Position numbers and translations under genes: made by a program. From an uncultured Ruminococcus sp. (GTDB taxonomy: Bacteria; Bacillota; Clostridia; Oscillospirales; Ruminococcaceae), in contig CAMNMO010000126.1 in the NCBI GenBank assembly GCA_946544695.1, positions 1 through 7,617 of the forward strand: a DNA stretch of 7,617 nt, given 5' to 3'. Position 1 is the stretch's first letter. Every line of letters begins with the position of its first letter. Shown piece after piece: positions 1 to 5,676 of this stretch. Under the pieces are notes generated by a model. The model was given only the letters and a program-made list of their open reading frames with translations. It did not search any database and had not been told where the DNA came from.

Positions 1-567
1 ACCGAGCAGTTCGCAAGACTGCCCGGGATAGGCATGAAGTCTGCACAGCGTCTGGCTTATCACGTTATGGAGATGAGCAATGACGATGCTAAGGCTCTGG
101 CTGATGCAGTCATAAATGTACATAAAACAGTGCATCTATGCAAATACTGCCAGAACTATACCGACAGAAATATATGTCCTATATGCGATGACGACAGGCG
201 TGACCACGGGCTTGTGTGCGTTGTTGAAACGCCGCAGGACATCACAGCCATCGAGCGCACAGGAGAGTACAAGGGAGTATACCATGTTCTGCACGGACTG
301 ATCTCACCGATAAACGGTGTATCGCCCGATGATCTGAAGATAAAGGAGCTGCTGGCAAGGATAAATGCGGGCGGCATCGACGAGATAATCATGGCGACAA
401 ACCCTACGGTGGAGGGCGATGCGACGGCATACTACATCTCCAAGCTGTTAAAGCCGCTTGGGGTAAAGGTGACTCGTCTTGCCTTTGGTCTGCCGATAGG
501 CGGTCAGCTTGAATTTGCTGATGAGATCACGCTGTACAAGGCACTGGAAAACAGAAATGAAATATGA
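1..567 (+). CDS. recR: Recombination mediator RecR (5'-truncated by window edge)
   Basis: RecR works with RecF/RecO to load RecA on gapped DNA and binds DNA as a ring-shaped oligomer in the cytoplasm. The frame is open from base 1, so the gene starts before the window. By comparison with the usual length of about 198 residues, roughly 10 N-terminal residues are missing and 188 are visible. In order one sees the helix-hairpin-helix motif LPGIGMKSAQRL, a four-Cys zinc finger (CKYC, then CPIC, spacing C-x2-C-x8-C-x2-C, starting near base 139), and a Toprim domain (CVVETPQD, then the conserved ATNPTVEGDATA block). The typical C-terminal LPIGGQLEFAD and ALENR end follows. The internal ATG at base 34 lies inside the HhH motif and is not the true start. 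In Firmicutes recR usually follows dnaX and an ybaB/EbfC-family gene, which would lie just to the left. The identification is secure. Confidence 0.97.
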   Translation, partial: TEQFARLPGIGMKSAQRLAYHVMEMSNDDAKALADAVINVHKTVHLCKYCQNYTDRNICPICDDDRRDHGLVCVVETPQDITAIERTGEYKGVYHVLHGLISPINGVSPDDLKIKELLARINAGGIDEIIMATNPTVEGDATAYYISKLLKPLGVKVTRLAFGLPIGGQLEFADEITLYKALENRNEI

Positions 568-571
568 TAAG

Positions 572-606
572 AAAAGCTCCGTGAGTTTCATACTTACGGA
601 GCTTTT
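572..606. terminator. Bidirectional rho-independent terminator between recR and the DUF1294 gene
   Basis: A perfect 11-bp stem (AAAAGCTCCGT at 572-582 with ACGGAGCTTTT at 596-606) encloses a 13-nt loop, and T-rich sequence follows on the plus strand. The stem begins 5 bases after the recR stop codon. Its own A4/T4 ends provide a T-tract in both directions, so it can end recR and the convergent minus-strand operon. Confidence 0.9.
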
Positions 607-622
607 AGTTTTCTGTTTTATC

Positions 623-904
623 TCATTTTCCCTGCACCAGATAATGTGCTGCCAGCATTGATACCAGCACAGCCTCGCAGATAAATATCACAGGCAGCCC
701 TATGGCGAATTTCGGCTTCCTTGTCTTATGGCGGAATACCAGCATGCCCAGCAGACCGCCTATTATGCCAAGTATGGCTGATATCACAAGGGTGCTTTCG
801 GGTATGCGCCACTTCTCATGCTTAGCCTTATACTTGTCCACACCGTACATGATGAACACCGCCAGGTTGACCGCAGCATACACCGCCAATAACAGCTTAT
901 CCAT
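623..904 (-). CDS. DUF1294 family small membrane protein
   Basis: This 93-residue protein has three hydrophobic segments (about 4-21, 39-56 and 67-88). It carries the family's signature residues: YGVDK at 20-24, RIPE at 33-36 and the basic FRHKTRKPKF stretch at 57-66, which should lie in the loop between spans 2 and 3. The family is widespread in bacteria, sometimes fused to a cold-shock domain, but I know of no established function. The start ATG overlaps the last 8 bases of tadA, and an AGGAAG site sits 5 bases upstream inside tadA's final codons. It is therefore the last gene of the CPBP-tadA-DUF1294 operon, probably translated by coupling to tadA. Family assignment is confident; function is unknown. 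Confidence 0.9.
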   Translation of the reverse strand: MDKLLLAVYAAVNLAVFIMYGVDKYKAKHEKWRIPESTLVISAILGIIGGLLGMLVFRHKTRKPKFAIGLPVIFICEAVLVSMLAAHYLVQGK

Positions 905-1367
905 TTTTCTTCCTAAACCTCAGATCTCTGAAAAATTCGGACAGCACTGCTGCACATTCAGTTTCAAGCACGCCGCCCACACATTCGGGCTTGTGGTTGT
1001 ACGGCAGTGCGAAAAGGTCTGTCACCGAACCGCATGAGCCCGCCTTTTTATCATAAGCGCCAAACACCACACGCTCGACCCGTGAGTTTATCACAGCACC
1101 TGCGCACATGGGACAGGGTTCAAGCGTCACGTAAAGCTCACAGTCTATCAGCCGCCAGCCGCCCAGCTTTCGGCTCGCCTGTTCAATGGCGACTATCTCG
1201 GCGTGTGTCAGCGGTGAACGCCCATACTCACGCCTGTTGAAGCCCCTGCCTACTATCTCGCCCGTTGACTTCTTCACCACCACAGCACCCACAGGCACCT
1301 CGTCCTCATCAGCGGCAAGCGCAGCAAGCTCCAAAGCTTTTCGCATGTACATCTCGTCCCTTGTCAT
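897..1367 (-). CDS. tadA: tRNA-specific adenosine deaminase TadA
   Basis: TadA deaminates A34 of tRNA-Arg(ACG) to inosine, widening wobble decoding; it is normally essential. The 156-residue product has the full zinc-dependent cytidine/adenosine deaminase signature: H55-A-E57 (zinc ligand and proton shuttle) and P84-C85-P-M-C88 (zinc ligands). The family blocks VPVGAVVV (24-31) and GAYDKKAGSCGS (103-114) are also present. I chose the ATG at 1367 because the protein then starts with the typical MTRDEMYMRKALELA and has normal family length. A longer reading to 1421 would extend back into the upstream gene. This start forms an ATGA overlap with the CPBP-like gene's stop, with a GAGG site about 11 bases upstream, which points to coupled translation. 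The free-standing deaminases CDA and GuaD are alternatives, but the PCPMC and GxxD-KxG-xxGS pattern fits TadA best. Confidence 0.95.
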   Translation of the reverse strand: MTRDEMYMRKALELAALAADEDEVPVGAVVVKKSTGEIVGRGFNRREYGRSPLTHAEIVAIEQASRKLGGWRLIDCELYVTLEPCPMCAGAVINSRVERVVFGAYDKKAGSCGSVTDLFALPYNHKPECVGGVLETECAAVLSEFFRDLRFRKKNG

Positions 1368-2533
1368 ACCGATAAGAACCTCATGGTCAGTATGGTGACA
1401 ACGATCGCACCGACAAACCACAGCGCCACCGTGTTTGAAGAAAGCATGAGCTCCACCTTTTTGGTGAAAGGCAGCTCGGATTCATTACGCTCGATATTGA
1501 AGCTCCACGCCTTGTTGCTGTTGAGCTTTGAGTAGACAGTCAGCGCAGCTGCACATATCAGCATATACACAGCTATCGAAAGGCTACGCCCTGTTGACGG
1601 GTTCAGCAGACCCGCATATATCAGCATATAGTTGACCGTGCTCGTTACGGTATGCATAAGTATGGCTGTTACTATCGAGCCCGACCTTACGGTGAACACA
1701 CCTATCACCACCGAGCAGAGTATGGAATAGCCGATGTATGTGATATCATAAAAGCTCAGTCCGCACGCCACAGCCGAGACTACGACCGCAAATGAATCAC
1801 CGAACTGACGGAAGCTTTGCAGCACCAGTCCCCTGAAAAATATCTCACAGAGAACAGGCACCAGCAGGCAGTTGTATACCATCGAGACGACGACCGCAGC
1901 GGTATCGGGGCAGTCAAACATATACACATATATGCTGTCCACCTTTGCACGGCTGAATATCATCGAAAGCAGACCGTTTGAAAGTCTGCCTATGACAACT
2001 ATCATCAACATTATAACTATGGCGTTGAAATTGAAAAGACCTGTTGCGGTCGAATTGCCCTTGGGAAGTGCCACCTTGCGTGGCAGGCGGGTGCGGCGCA
2101 GGTATATGAATATGCCCAGCAAATACTTCATAAGGTTGATGCCCGCAGCTATCAGGCAGGCGCTGAATGGTGTGCCGCCCAGCTCATCACGCTCAGAATA
2201 ATAAACAGCATTGCATGATGCGCCGTTGTTCAGGTAGACCGAAAGGTAGTAATTTATCACCTCGAACATCAGCATTACCAGCATGACAGCGCCCAGCAGC
2301 CTGAGACAGTTGTGCAGCGTTGCCTGCTCAGCGGTGTCAGCGCCGTGCTTTATGAAACCACGTCCTGCCATATACGAATGCTCACGGGAATCGTGGATAT
2401 AGTTGAATGAATACTGGTTGGTATCATCGTTGCACCAGTTGAAATATGCTTCATCATACTCTTCATTCTGGTTCTGGTATGTACGCTCACGTGCGATATT
2501 GCGCACAAAGCTTTTTTCCTTTTTAGGCGGCAT
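1364..2533 (-). CDS. CPBP-like (Abi/Rce1 superfamily) membrane protein with degenerate active site
   Basis: This is a 389-residue polytopic protein. A hydrophilic, Tyr/Asn/Asp-rich N-terminal tail of about 75 residues precedes roughly eight hydrophobic segments (near 77-95, 122-145, 168-192, 211-228, 246-262, 266-282, 285-308 and 316-335) and a last span at 369-387. Residues about 222-305 align with the CPBP core: VPVL-C229-E230-IFFR234-G, then SAVACGLSF, then RSGSIVTAILMH294TVTS298. In active CPBP proteases the motifs are EExxxR, FxxxH and HxxxN. Here the first Glu is Cys229, the FxxxH position reads CGLSF (Phe261 for His) and the Asn is Ser298; only the last His and the Arg remain. Proteolysis therefore looks unlikely and a non-catalytic membrane role is inferred. 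The start is set by GGAGGTGA 7 bases before the ATG at 2533; a TTG-initiated reading from 2554 would run through that site. It is the first gene of the operon with tadA and the DUF1294 gene. Confidence 0.8.
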   Translation of the reverse strand: MPPKKEKSFVRNIARERTYQNQNEEYDEAYFNWCNDDTNQYSFNYIHDSREHSYMAGRGFIKHGADTAEQATLHNCLRLLGAVMLVMLMFEVINYYLSVYLNNGASCNAVYYSERDELGGTPFSACLIAAGINLMKYLLGIFIYLRRTRLPRKVALPKGNSTATGLFNFNAIVIMLMIVVIGRLSNGLLSMIFSRAKVDSIYVYMFDCPDTAAVVVSMVYNCLLVPVLCEIFFRGLVLQSFRQFGDSFAVVVSAVACGLSFYDITYIGYSILCSVVIGVFTVRSGSIVTAILMHTVTSTVNYMLIYAGLLNPSTGRSLSIAVYMLICAAALTVYSKLNSNKAWSFNIERNESELPFTKKVELMLSSNTVALWFVGAIVVTILTMRFLSV

Positions 2534-2537
2534 CTGC

Positions 2538-2545
2538 TCACCTCC
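2538..2545 (-). promoter_or_regulatory. Strong Shine-Dalgarno site that decides the CPBP-like gene start
   Basis: The minus strand reads GGAGGTGA, an extended match to the 16S rRNA tail. The GGAGG core lies 7 bases before the ATG at 2533. Its presence argues against the upstream in-frame TTG at 2554, because that reading would translate the site itself. Confidence 0.85.
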
Positions 2546-2673
2546 GTTATGCAATATTAGTTGATATCACAGCTTGTATTTTAAAGATGCTGCTCCCGCT
2601 GCACACCACACTAAACAAAGTCCTTTCGGCGGACAATAATACCGTTCGACAGTTTTCCTGTTATATCGGCGTT

Positions 2674-2690
2674 TTTAGTGGTGCACTAAA
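2674..2690. repeat. Perfect inverted repeat TTTAGTG-gtg-CACTAAA (possible operator)
   Basis: Two 7-base arms at 2674-2680 and 2684-2690 are exact reverse complements around a 3-base centre. The dyad lies about 12-28 bases downstream of the inferred start of the minus-strand operon transcript, a usual place for a repressor site. An extra half-site CACTAAA occurs at 2609-2615. I cannot match it to a known regulator; an RNA hairpin in the leader is the alternative reading. Confidence 0.45.
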
Positions 2691-2708
2691 GGGATAGCCA
2701 TATATATT

Positions 2709-2737
2709 ATTATACCACACCTGCGCAATTTTGTCAC
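2709..2737 (-). promoter_or_regulatory. Sigma-A type promoter for the CPBP-tadA-DUF1294 operon
   Basis: On the minus strand a -35 box GTGACA (2737-2732, five of six consensus bases) is followed after exactly 17 bases by TATAAT (2714-2709). Predicted initiation is near 2702, reading toward the CPBP-like gene. Confidence 0.75.
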
Positions 2738-2808
2738 TACCCTGAGTGCGTTTTTTACGATAATTTCACAGGTAACGTAAAACAGTTCTTATCACGGCAC
2801 GACCCGCA

Positions 2809-2814
2809 TATAAT
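2809..2814 (+). promoter_or_regulatory. Possible -10 element for the spoIID-like gene
   Basis: A perfect TATAAT lies 22 bases before the ATG, but no good -35 box is present at the right distance (TTCTTA at 2786-2791 is weak), and the implied leader would be only about 16 nt. The wider octamer CATATAAT at 2807-2814 is also one base from the sigma-E -10 consensus CATACAAT, which would fit a sporulation gene; a convincing sigma-E -35 is not seen. Tentative. Confidence 0.35.
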
Positions 2815-2836
2815 ATAGTAAAAGGGGGCTTGTACG

Positions 2837-3763
2837 ATGAAGGAGAATTTTCGGTGTGCGGTGGTGCTGGCTGTCTGCCTTATGCTTATACCCTGCCTGG
2901 CTTTTGTGAATGCAGGGCGTTCGCAGAACAGCGGGTTCACAGTGGGGGTATATCTGACTGACGAGGGCAGAGTGGAGGAATTCAGCCTTGATGATTACGT
3001 GACAGGTGCGGTGCTGGCACAGATGCCTGCTGATTTCAGAGAGGAAGCGCTCAAAGCACAGGCAGTCCTTGCCAGAACATACATATACCGCCGTTACGAA
3101 GCCGAGCAGGACTCCCCCACCCCTGCGCTTCACGGTGCGCTGATAAGCGACGACGAGCGCATCTACCAGAGTTTTTTCACGCCCGAACAGGCTAAGGAGC
3201 TTTACGGCGACGATTACGAAAAGGCAAGGTCGAAAGTGAAAGCTGCCGTGCAGGGGGCACAGGGCATTCTCACCTACAAGGACGAGCCTGTTACCGCTGC
3301 ATATCATTCGGCGTCATCGGGCAGCACCGAAAGCGCACTTAACGCATGGGGGCAGGATATACCCTATCTTCAGGCAGCAGAAAGCCGCAGCGATGCCGAG
3401 CTTGACGGCATAGAGAGCAAGGTCACGATGGACACGGAAGAATTCACCGCCATAAGCAAGGAACAGCTTGGCGTACCGCTGAAAGACATAGATATCGAGA
3501 CCGAGCAGAACGAGCGTGGCTACGTGACGGCAGTATATCTGGGCGGCACTAAGGTGAACGTACAGCAGTTCATACAAGCCTTCGGGATATCATCGCCCTG
3601 CTTCACTTACGAAAAAACTGACGGCAGTGTGGTGTTCACGGCAAAGGGCTACGGTCATCTGGTGGGAATGAGCCAGTACGGTGCCAATGCAATGGCAGAA
3701 AAAGGCAGCAGTTATGAAGAAATACTCATGCACTACTTCAAGGGCTGCAAGCTGAGAGAATGA
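2837..3763 (+). CDS. spoIID: SpoIID/LytB-domain protein (stage II sporulation protein D-like)
   Basis: SpoIID is a septal peptidoglycan lytic transglycosylase that acts with SpoIIP and SpoIIM during engulfment of the forespore. This 308-residue homologue has a basic N-terminus, one hydrophobic segment (about 7-25) and a possible signal cleavage after VNA (residue 26). A SpoIID domain then covers most of the rest. Conserved blocks are LDDYVTGAVLAQMPADF (51-67), EALKAQAVLARTY (70-82), AYHSASSGSTESALNAWG (155-172) and GYGHLVGMSQYGANAMA (271-287), ending with the usual ILMHYF. The expected catalytic Glu of the family's EMP motif is Gln62 here (codon CAG at 3020-3022), and the common HGVG reads HLVG. 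An AAAGGGGG ribosome site 8 bases before the ATG supports the start. The gene stands alone between a divergent operon and a convergent cell-wall hydrolase. Family call is firm; transglycosylase activity is doubtful. Confidence 0.9.
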   Translation: MKENFRCAVVLAVCLMLIPCLAFVNAGRSQNSGFTVGVYLTDEGRVEEFSLDDYVTGAVLAQMPADFREEALKAQAVLARTYIYRRYEAEQDSPTPALHGALISDDERIYQSFFTPEQAKELYGDDYEKARSKVKAAVQGAQGILTYKDEPVTAAYHSASSGSTESALNAWGQDIPYLQAAESRSDAELDGIESKVTMDTEEFTAISKEQLGVPLKDIDIETEQNERGYVTAVYLGGTKVNVQQFIQAFGISSPCFTYEKTDGSVVFTAKGYGHLVGMSQYGANAMAEKGSSYEEILMHYFKGCKLRE

Positions 3764-3786
3764 CCCGACCTGAAAAATATCATTAA

Positions 3787-3820
3787 AAAGCCTTTTCCCT
3801 GATAAACGGGAAAAGGCTTT
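3787..3820. terminator. Bidirectional terminator between spoIID-like and NlpC/P60 genes
   Basis: A perfect 13-bp stem, AAAGCCTTTTCCC (3787-3799) with GGGAAAAGGCTTT (3808-3820), closes an 8-nt loop. A T-rich run follows on the plus strand and an A-rich run precedes it, so it can stop both convergent transcripts. It begins 24 bases after the spoIID-like stop and lies 12 bases from the hydrolase stop. Confidence 0.95.
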
Positions 3821-3831
3821 GTTTTTATGTA

Positions 3832-5415
3832 CTATATTATCCTTCTCAGACAGTATATGGGGTTTGAAGCGGAAAAGCTTGCCAGGTCCGAGAAAATGAT
3901 TCCGTCATCAGAGTTGGCTGCATGCACTATCCTGCCGTTGCCGTTGTAGATGGCAACATGGTAAACATTGCCTGCGGAGCCGAAGAACACCAGGTCGCCT
4001 TCCTGAAGCTCATCATAGCTCACCTCAGTGCCGTACTGCGCCTGAAGCTCGGCAAGATGGGGCATTTCAATGCCTATCTGCGAATAGCTCAGCATTACCA
4101 GACCCGAACAGTCGGTCGCACGGAAGCTAGAGCCAGCCCATACATAAGCACCGCCTACGTTGCTGCGTGCATATTCCATGACCGCATCTATCTTCTCCTG
4201 TCTCGAACTGTCATCGGTAACATTTGAAGCAGGTGCTTCGTCCTCGTCATCTTCTTCCTCAACAATGTCAGCTTCCGTTTCTGTAACGGTGGTAGTTGTG
4301 GTCGTGGTGGTCTCAGCGGTCGTCAGCACCTCAGCTGTCGTCACGGGAGCTGCTGTCTCGGCTGCCTTTTCAGTGGTGGTAACAACTTCGGCAGTGGTCT
4401 CCTCGGGCTTCTCGGTCTCAGCCTTTGTGGTAGTTGTTTGCTCGGTGGTCACCTTCCTGGTCTCCTCCTTCACAGCCTCGCTCGTGGTGACCTTCTTGGT
4501 CTCCTCCTGCTTCTTCTCGGTTGTGACAGCCGGTGCCTTTGAAGCCTGCTTTGAAGTTACAGCCTCAGCAGTCCCGGCAACAGCAGGTGTTTCCTCTGTA
4601 ACGGGAGCTGCTGTGGTGGTGTGGGCTTTTGAATAAGCTTCATCGTAATCCTTAGTCAGCTGCTCGGCTCTCAGCTCCATAGCAGCCTTATCGAGTGCCA
4701 GTGTATCCAGCTTGCCGTCAGAATCTTCTATTACCTTTGAGAGTTCCTTCTTCTGCGCATTCAGCTCATCTCTCATGGCTGCGTACTGCGAGGTCGATTC
4801 TTTCAGCTTTGCTGCGCTGTCCTCTATCTCAGCCTGCACAGCTTCTGCCTGACGTTTCTTTTCCATCAGCTCATCAAGAGCTTCATCATCATGCTCAGCC
4901 ACACGCTTTACCAGCTCAAGGCGCATCAGCACATCATAGAAATCTGCCGAGTTTACCAGAACATTCTCATAGGTATTTGCGCCGCCTGCAACATACATGG
5001 TCTTGAGTCTTTCCATGAAATCCCCACGGAGCGCTTCTATCTCTGCGTTCTTTTCCTCCAGCTCCAGTCTGGCTTCACGCAGGCGTGTATCCAGCTCGAC
5101 CATAGCATCTTCGTTTTTGGCAAGCTGGTCTTCAACATTGTCTATCTTAGCCTTTACAGCGGTATACTTATCTTTGAGCGCTTCGATATCGCCCTTCTGC
5201 TTTTCTATCTCTGCTTCGGCTTCCTCTATCTTTTTATCCAGCGCTTTCTGCTGCTCTTTAAGACTGTCCAGCTCGGTCTCGTAGACCTCGGGCTGGTTAT
5301 CAGCAGAACCGCTTATAGCTCTGTCATTGCCGCTGATGCCCATCATGCCCGCAGTCAGTGTGAGCGTAAGGCATACCGCCAGCAGCTTTTTGACAGTAAA
5401 TCTACCGTGTATCAT
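3832..5415 (-). CDS. Secreted coiled-coil NlpC/P60 peptidoglycan hydrolase (CwlO/PcsB-like)
   Basis: This is a predicted exported D,L-endopeptidase that would cut peptidoglycan stem peptides. Numbering from the chosen start, the 527 residues show a signal-like N-terminus (VKKLLAVCLTLTLTAG, about 8-23) and a long coiled coil (about 43-263). The coiled coil contains the PcsB/CwlO-type segment FMERLKTMYVAGGANTYENV. A Thr/Glu/Val-rich linker follows (264-403), with an acidic patch EEEDDEDE, then a C-terminal NlpC/P60 domain (406-527). The catalytic Cys is in TDCSGL (C436), His in YHVAIY (H486) and the third polar residue in IVHAAN (H498), all intact. CwlO and PcsB coiled coils are held inactive until FtsEX engages them; that regulation is inferred, and no ftsEX is in view. 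I chose the ATG at 5415 because AGGAAG precedes it by 9 bases and the signal peptide starts at once. The in-frame ATG at 5466 has only GGTGG directly against it. A consensus promoter lies about 170 nt upstream. Confidence 0.92.
   Translation of the reverse strand: MIHGRFTVKKLLAVCLTLTLTAGMMGISGNDRAISGSADNQPEVYETELDSLKEQQKALDKKIEEAEAEIEKQKGDIEALKDKYTAVKAKIDNVEDQLAKNEDAMVELDTRLREARLELEEKNAEIEALRGDFMERLKTMYVAGGANTYENVLVNSADFYDVLMRLELVKRVAEHDDEALDELMEKKRQAEAVQAEIEDSAAKLKESTSQYAAMRDELNAQKKELSKVIEDSDGKLDTLALDKAAMELRAEQLTKDYDEAYSKAHTTTAAPVTEETPAVAGTAEAVTSKQASKAPAVTTEKKQEETKKVTTSEAVKEETRKVTTEQTTTTKAETEKPEETTAEVVTTTEKAAETAAPVTTAEVLTTAETTTTTTTTVTETEADIVEEEDDEDEAPASNVTDDSSRQEKIDAVMEYARSNVGGAYVWAGSSFRATDCSGLVMLSYSQIGIEMPHLAELQAQYGTEVSYDELQEGDLVFFGSAGNVYHVAIYNGNGRIVHAANSDDGIIFSDLASFSASNPIYCLRRII
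4207..4626 (-). repeat. Low-complexity Thr/Glu/Val linker-coding region
   Basis: About 140 codons encode a degenerate pattern of VTT, TTE, EET and AET units, including the near-repeated KKVTT and RKVTT blocks and an uninterrupted run of eight Thr. The segment joins the coiled coil to the NlpC/P60 domain. Such Thr-rich linkers are frequent in secreted Ruminococcus proteins and may be glycosylated or act as wall-spanning spacers (inference). The repeats could vary in length between strains by slippage. Confidence 0.85.
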
Positions 5416-5434
5416 TTTACGGAGCTTCCTTTCC

Positions 5435-5449
5435 TCAGGCAAAGCCTGA
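5435..5449 (-). repeat. Small hairpin just upstream of the hydrolase ribosome site
   Basis: TCAGGC and GCCTGA arms (6 bp, perfect) flank a 3-base loop. The hairpin ends 5 bases before the AGGAAG site at 5430-5425 on the message. It may insulate or modulate initiation at the 5415 ATG, but this is only a structural observation. Confidence 0.35.
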
Positions 5450-5593
5450 ACAATATTAAACAGCATCCACCCGACAGGTTTTCAGACTGAATGCCGTTTA
5501 CTATAAGTCTGTCAGTCAAATCCATAATACTTTCCACATGACACTTGCAGCACCGTTGAAAGGATACTGTAACCCAAGTGTAATTCTTTTTTA

Positions 5594-5622
5594 ATTATAC
5601 CGAAAAATGCCCTTTTTGTCAA
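5594..5622 (-). promoter_or_regulatory. Consensus sigma-A promoter of the NlpC/P60 hydrolase gene
   Basis: On the minus strand TTGACA (5622-5617) and TATAAT (5599-5594) are both perfect matches with an exact 17-base spacer. The inferred start near 5587 gives a leader of about 170 nt before the ATG at 5415, in which I recognise no known riboswitch. This is the strongest promoter in the window by sequence and predicts high vegetative expression. Confidence 0.9.
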
Positions 5623-5659
5623 GTTAACTTTTCCTGAACGCCGTCATTTTTAATAAAAA

Positions 5660-5676
5660 TCCGTTCTCAGAACGGA
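5660..5676. repeat. 17-base palindrome between divergent genes (operator or minus-strand terminator)
   Basis: TCCGTTCT-C-AGAACGGA is a perfect dyad with 8-base arms. On the plus strand it is followed directly by CATATAAT (5677-5684), so it could be an operator at a promoter that lacks a good -35 box. On the minus strand the same dyad (7-bp stem, 3-base loop) is followed by TTTTTATT, which resembles a short intrinsic terminator, although no minus-strand gene is visible above it. The sequence does not decide between the two. Confidence 0.5.

Larger units (their letters stand above)
2534..2702 (-). other. Long 5' leader of the CPBP-tadA-DUF1294 operon
   Basis: If transcription begins about 7 bases after the TATAAT at 2714-2709, the leader is near 170 nt. 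It contains the TTTAGTG/CACTAAA dyad close to its 5' end and a small ACAG(gaaaa)CTGT hairpin. A second TTTAGTG element lies at 2615-2609. I recognise no known riboswitch or T-box signature in it, and no T-tract hairpin that would make an attenuator. The length is inferred from the promoter. Confidence 0.45.

Noticed and set aside
1368..1421. Longer TadA N-terminus containing CRCDRCHH, which looks like a small metal-binding motif
   Set aside because: This stretch is the 3' end of the overlapping CPBP-like gene read in another frame; TadA proteins of normal length start at MTRDEMYMRKAL, as here at 1367.
2675..2701. Eight-codon minus-strand mini-ORF (MAIPLVHH) near the predicted transcript start of the tadA operon
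   Set aside because: It would have to be leaderless, its last codons simply coincide with the TTTAGTG/CACTAAA dyad, and no attenuator-type hairpin with a T-tract follows.
2792..3307. 171-codon minus-strand frame opposite the spoIID-like gene
   Set aside because: It lies across the well-conserved SpoIID domain, shows no family motif and has no promoter or ribosome site.
4160..4636. Open 158-codon plus-strand frame rich in Val and Ser
   Set aside because: It is the antisense image of the Thr/Glu-rich linker: the reverse complements of the linker's repetitive codons give Val/Ser codons with few stops. It has no ribosome site and no family features.
5416..5466. Longer N-terminus for the NlpC/P60 protein starting at the ATG at 5466
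   Set aside because: The only purine-rich site touches that ATG directly, whereas AGGAAG is well placed before the ATG at 5415, which also starts right at the signal peptide.
4891..5490. Open 199-codon plus-strand frame opposite the coiled coil
   Set aside because: Antisense to a Glu/Lys/Ala-biased coiled-coil coding region, which suppresses stops on the other strand. The real gene has signal peptide, promoter and domain evidence.
5516..5539. Seven-codon minus-strand mini-ORF (MWKVLWI) with two Trp codons in the hydrolase leader
   Set aside because: Looks like a Trp attenuator peptide at first glance, but there is no ribosome site at a proper distance, no terminator/antiterminator pair and no Trp-related gene downstream.
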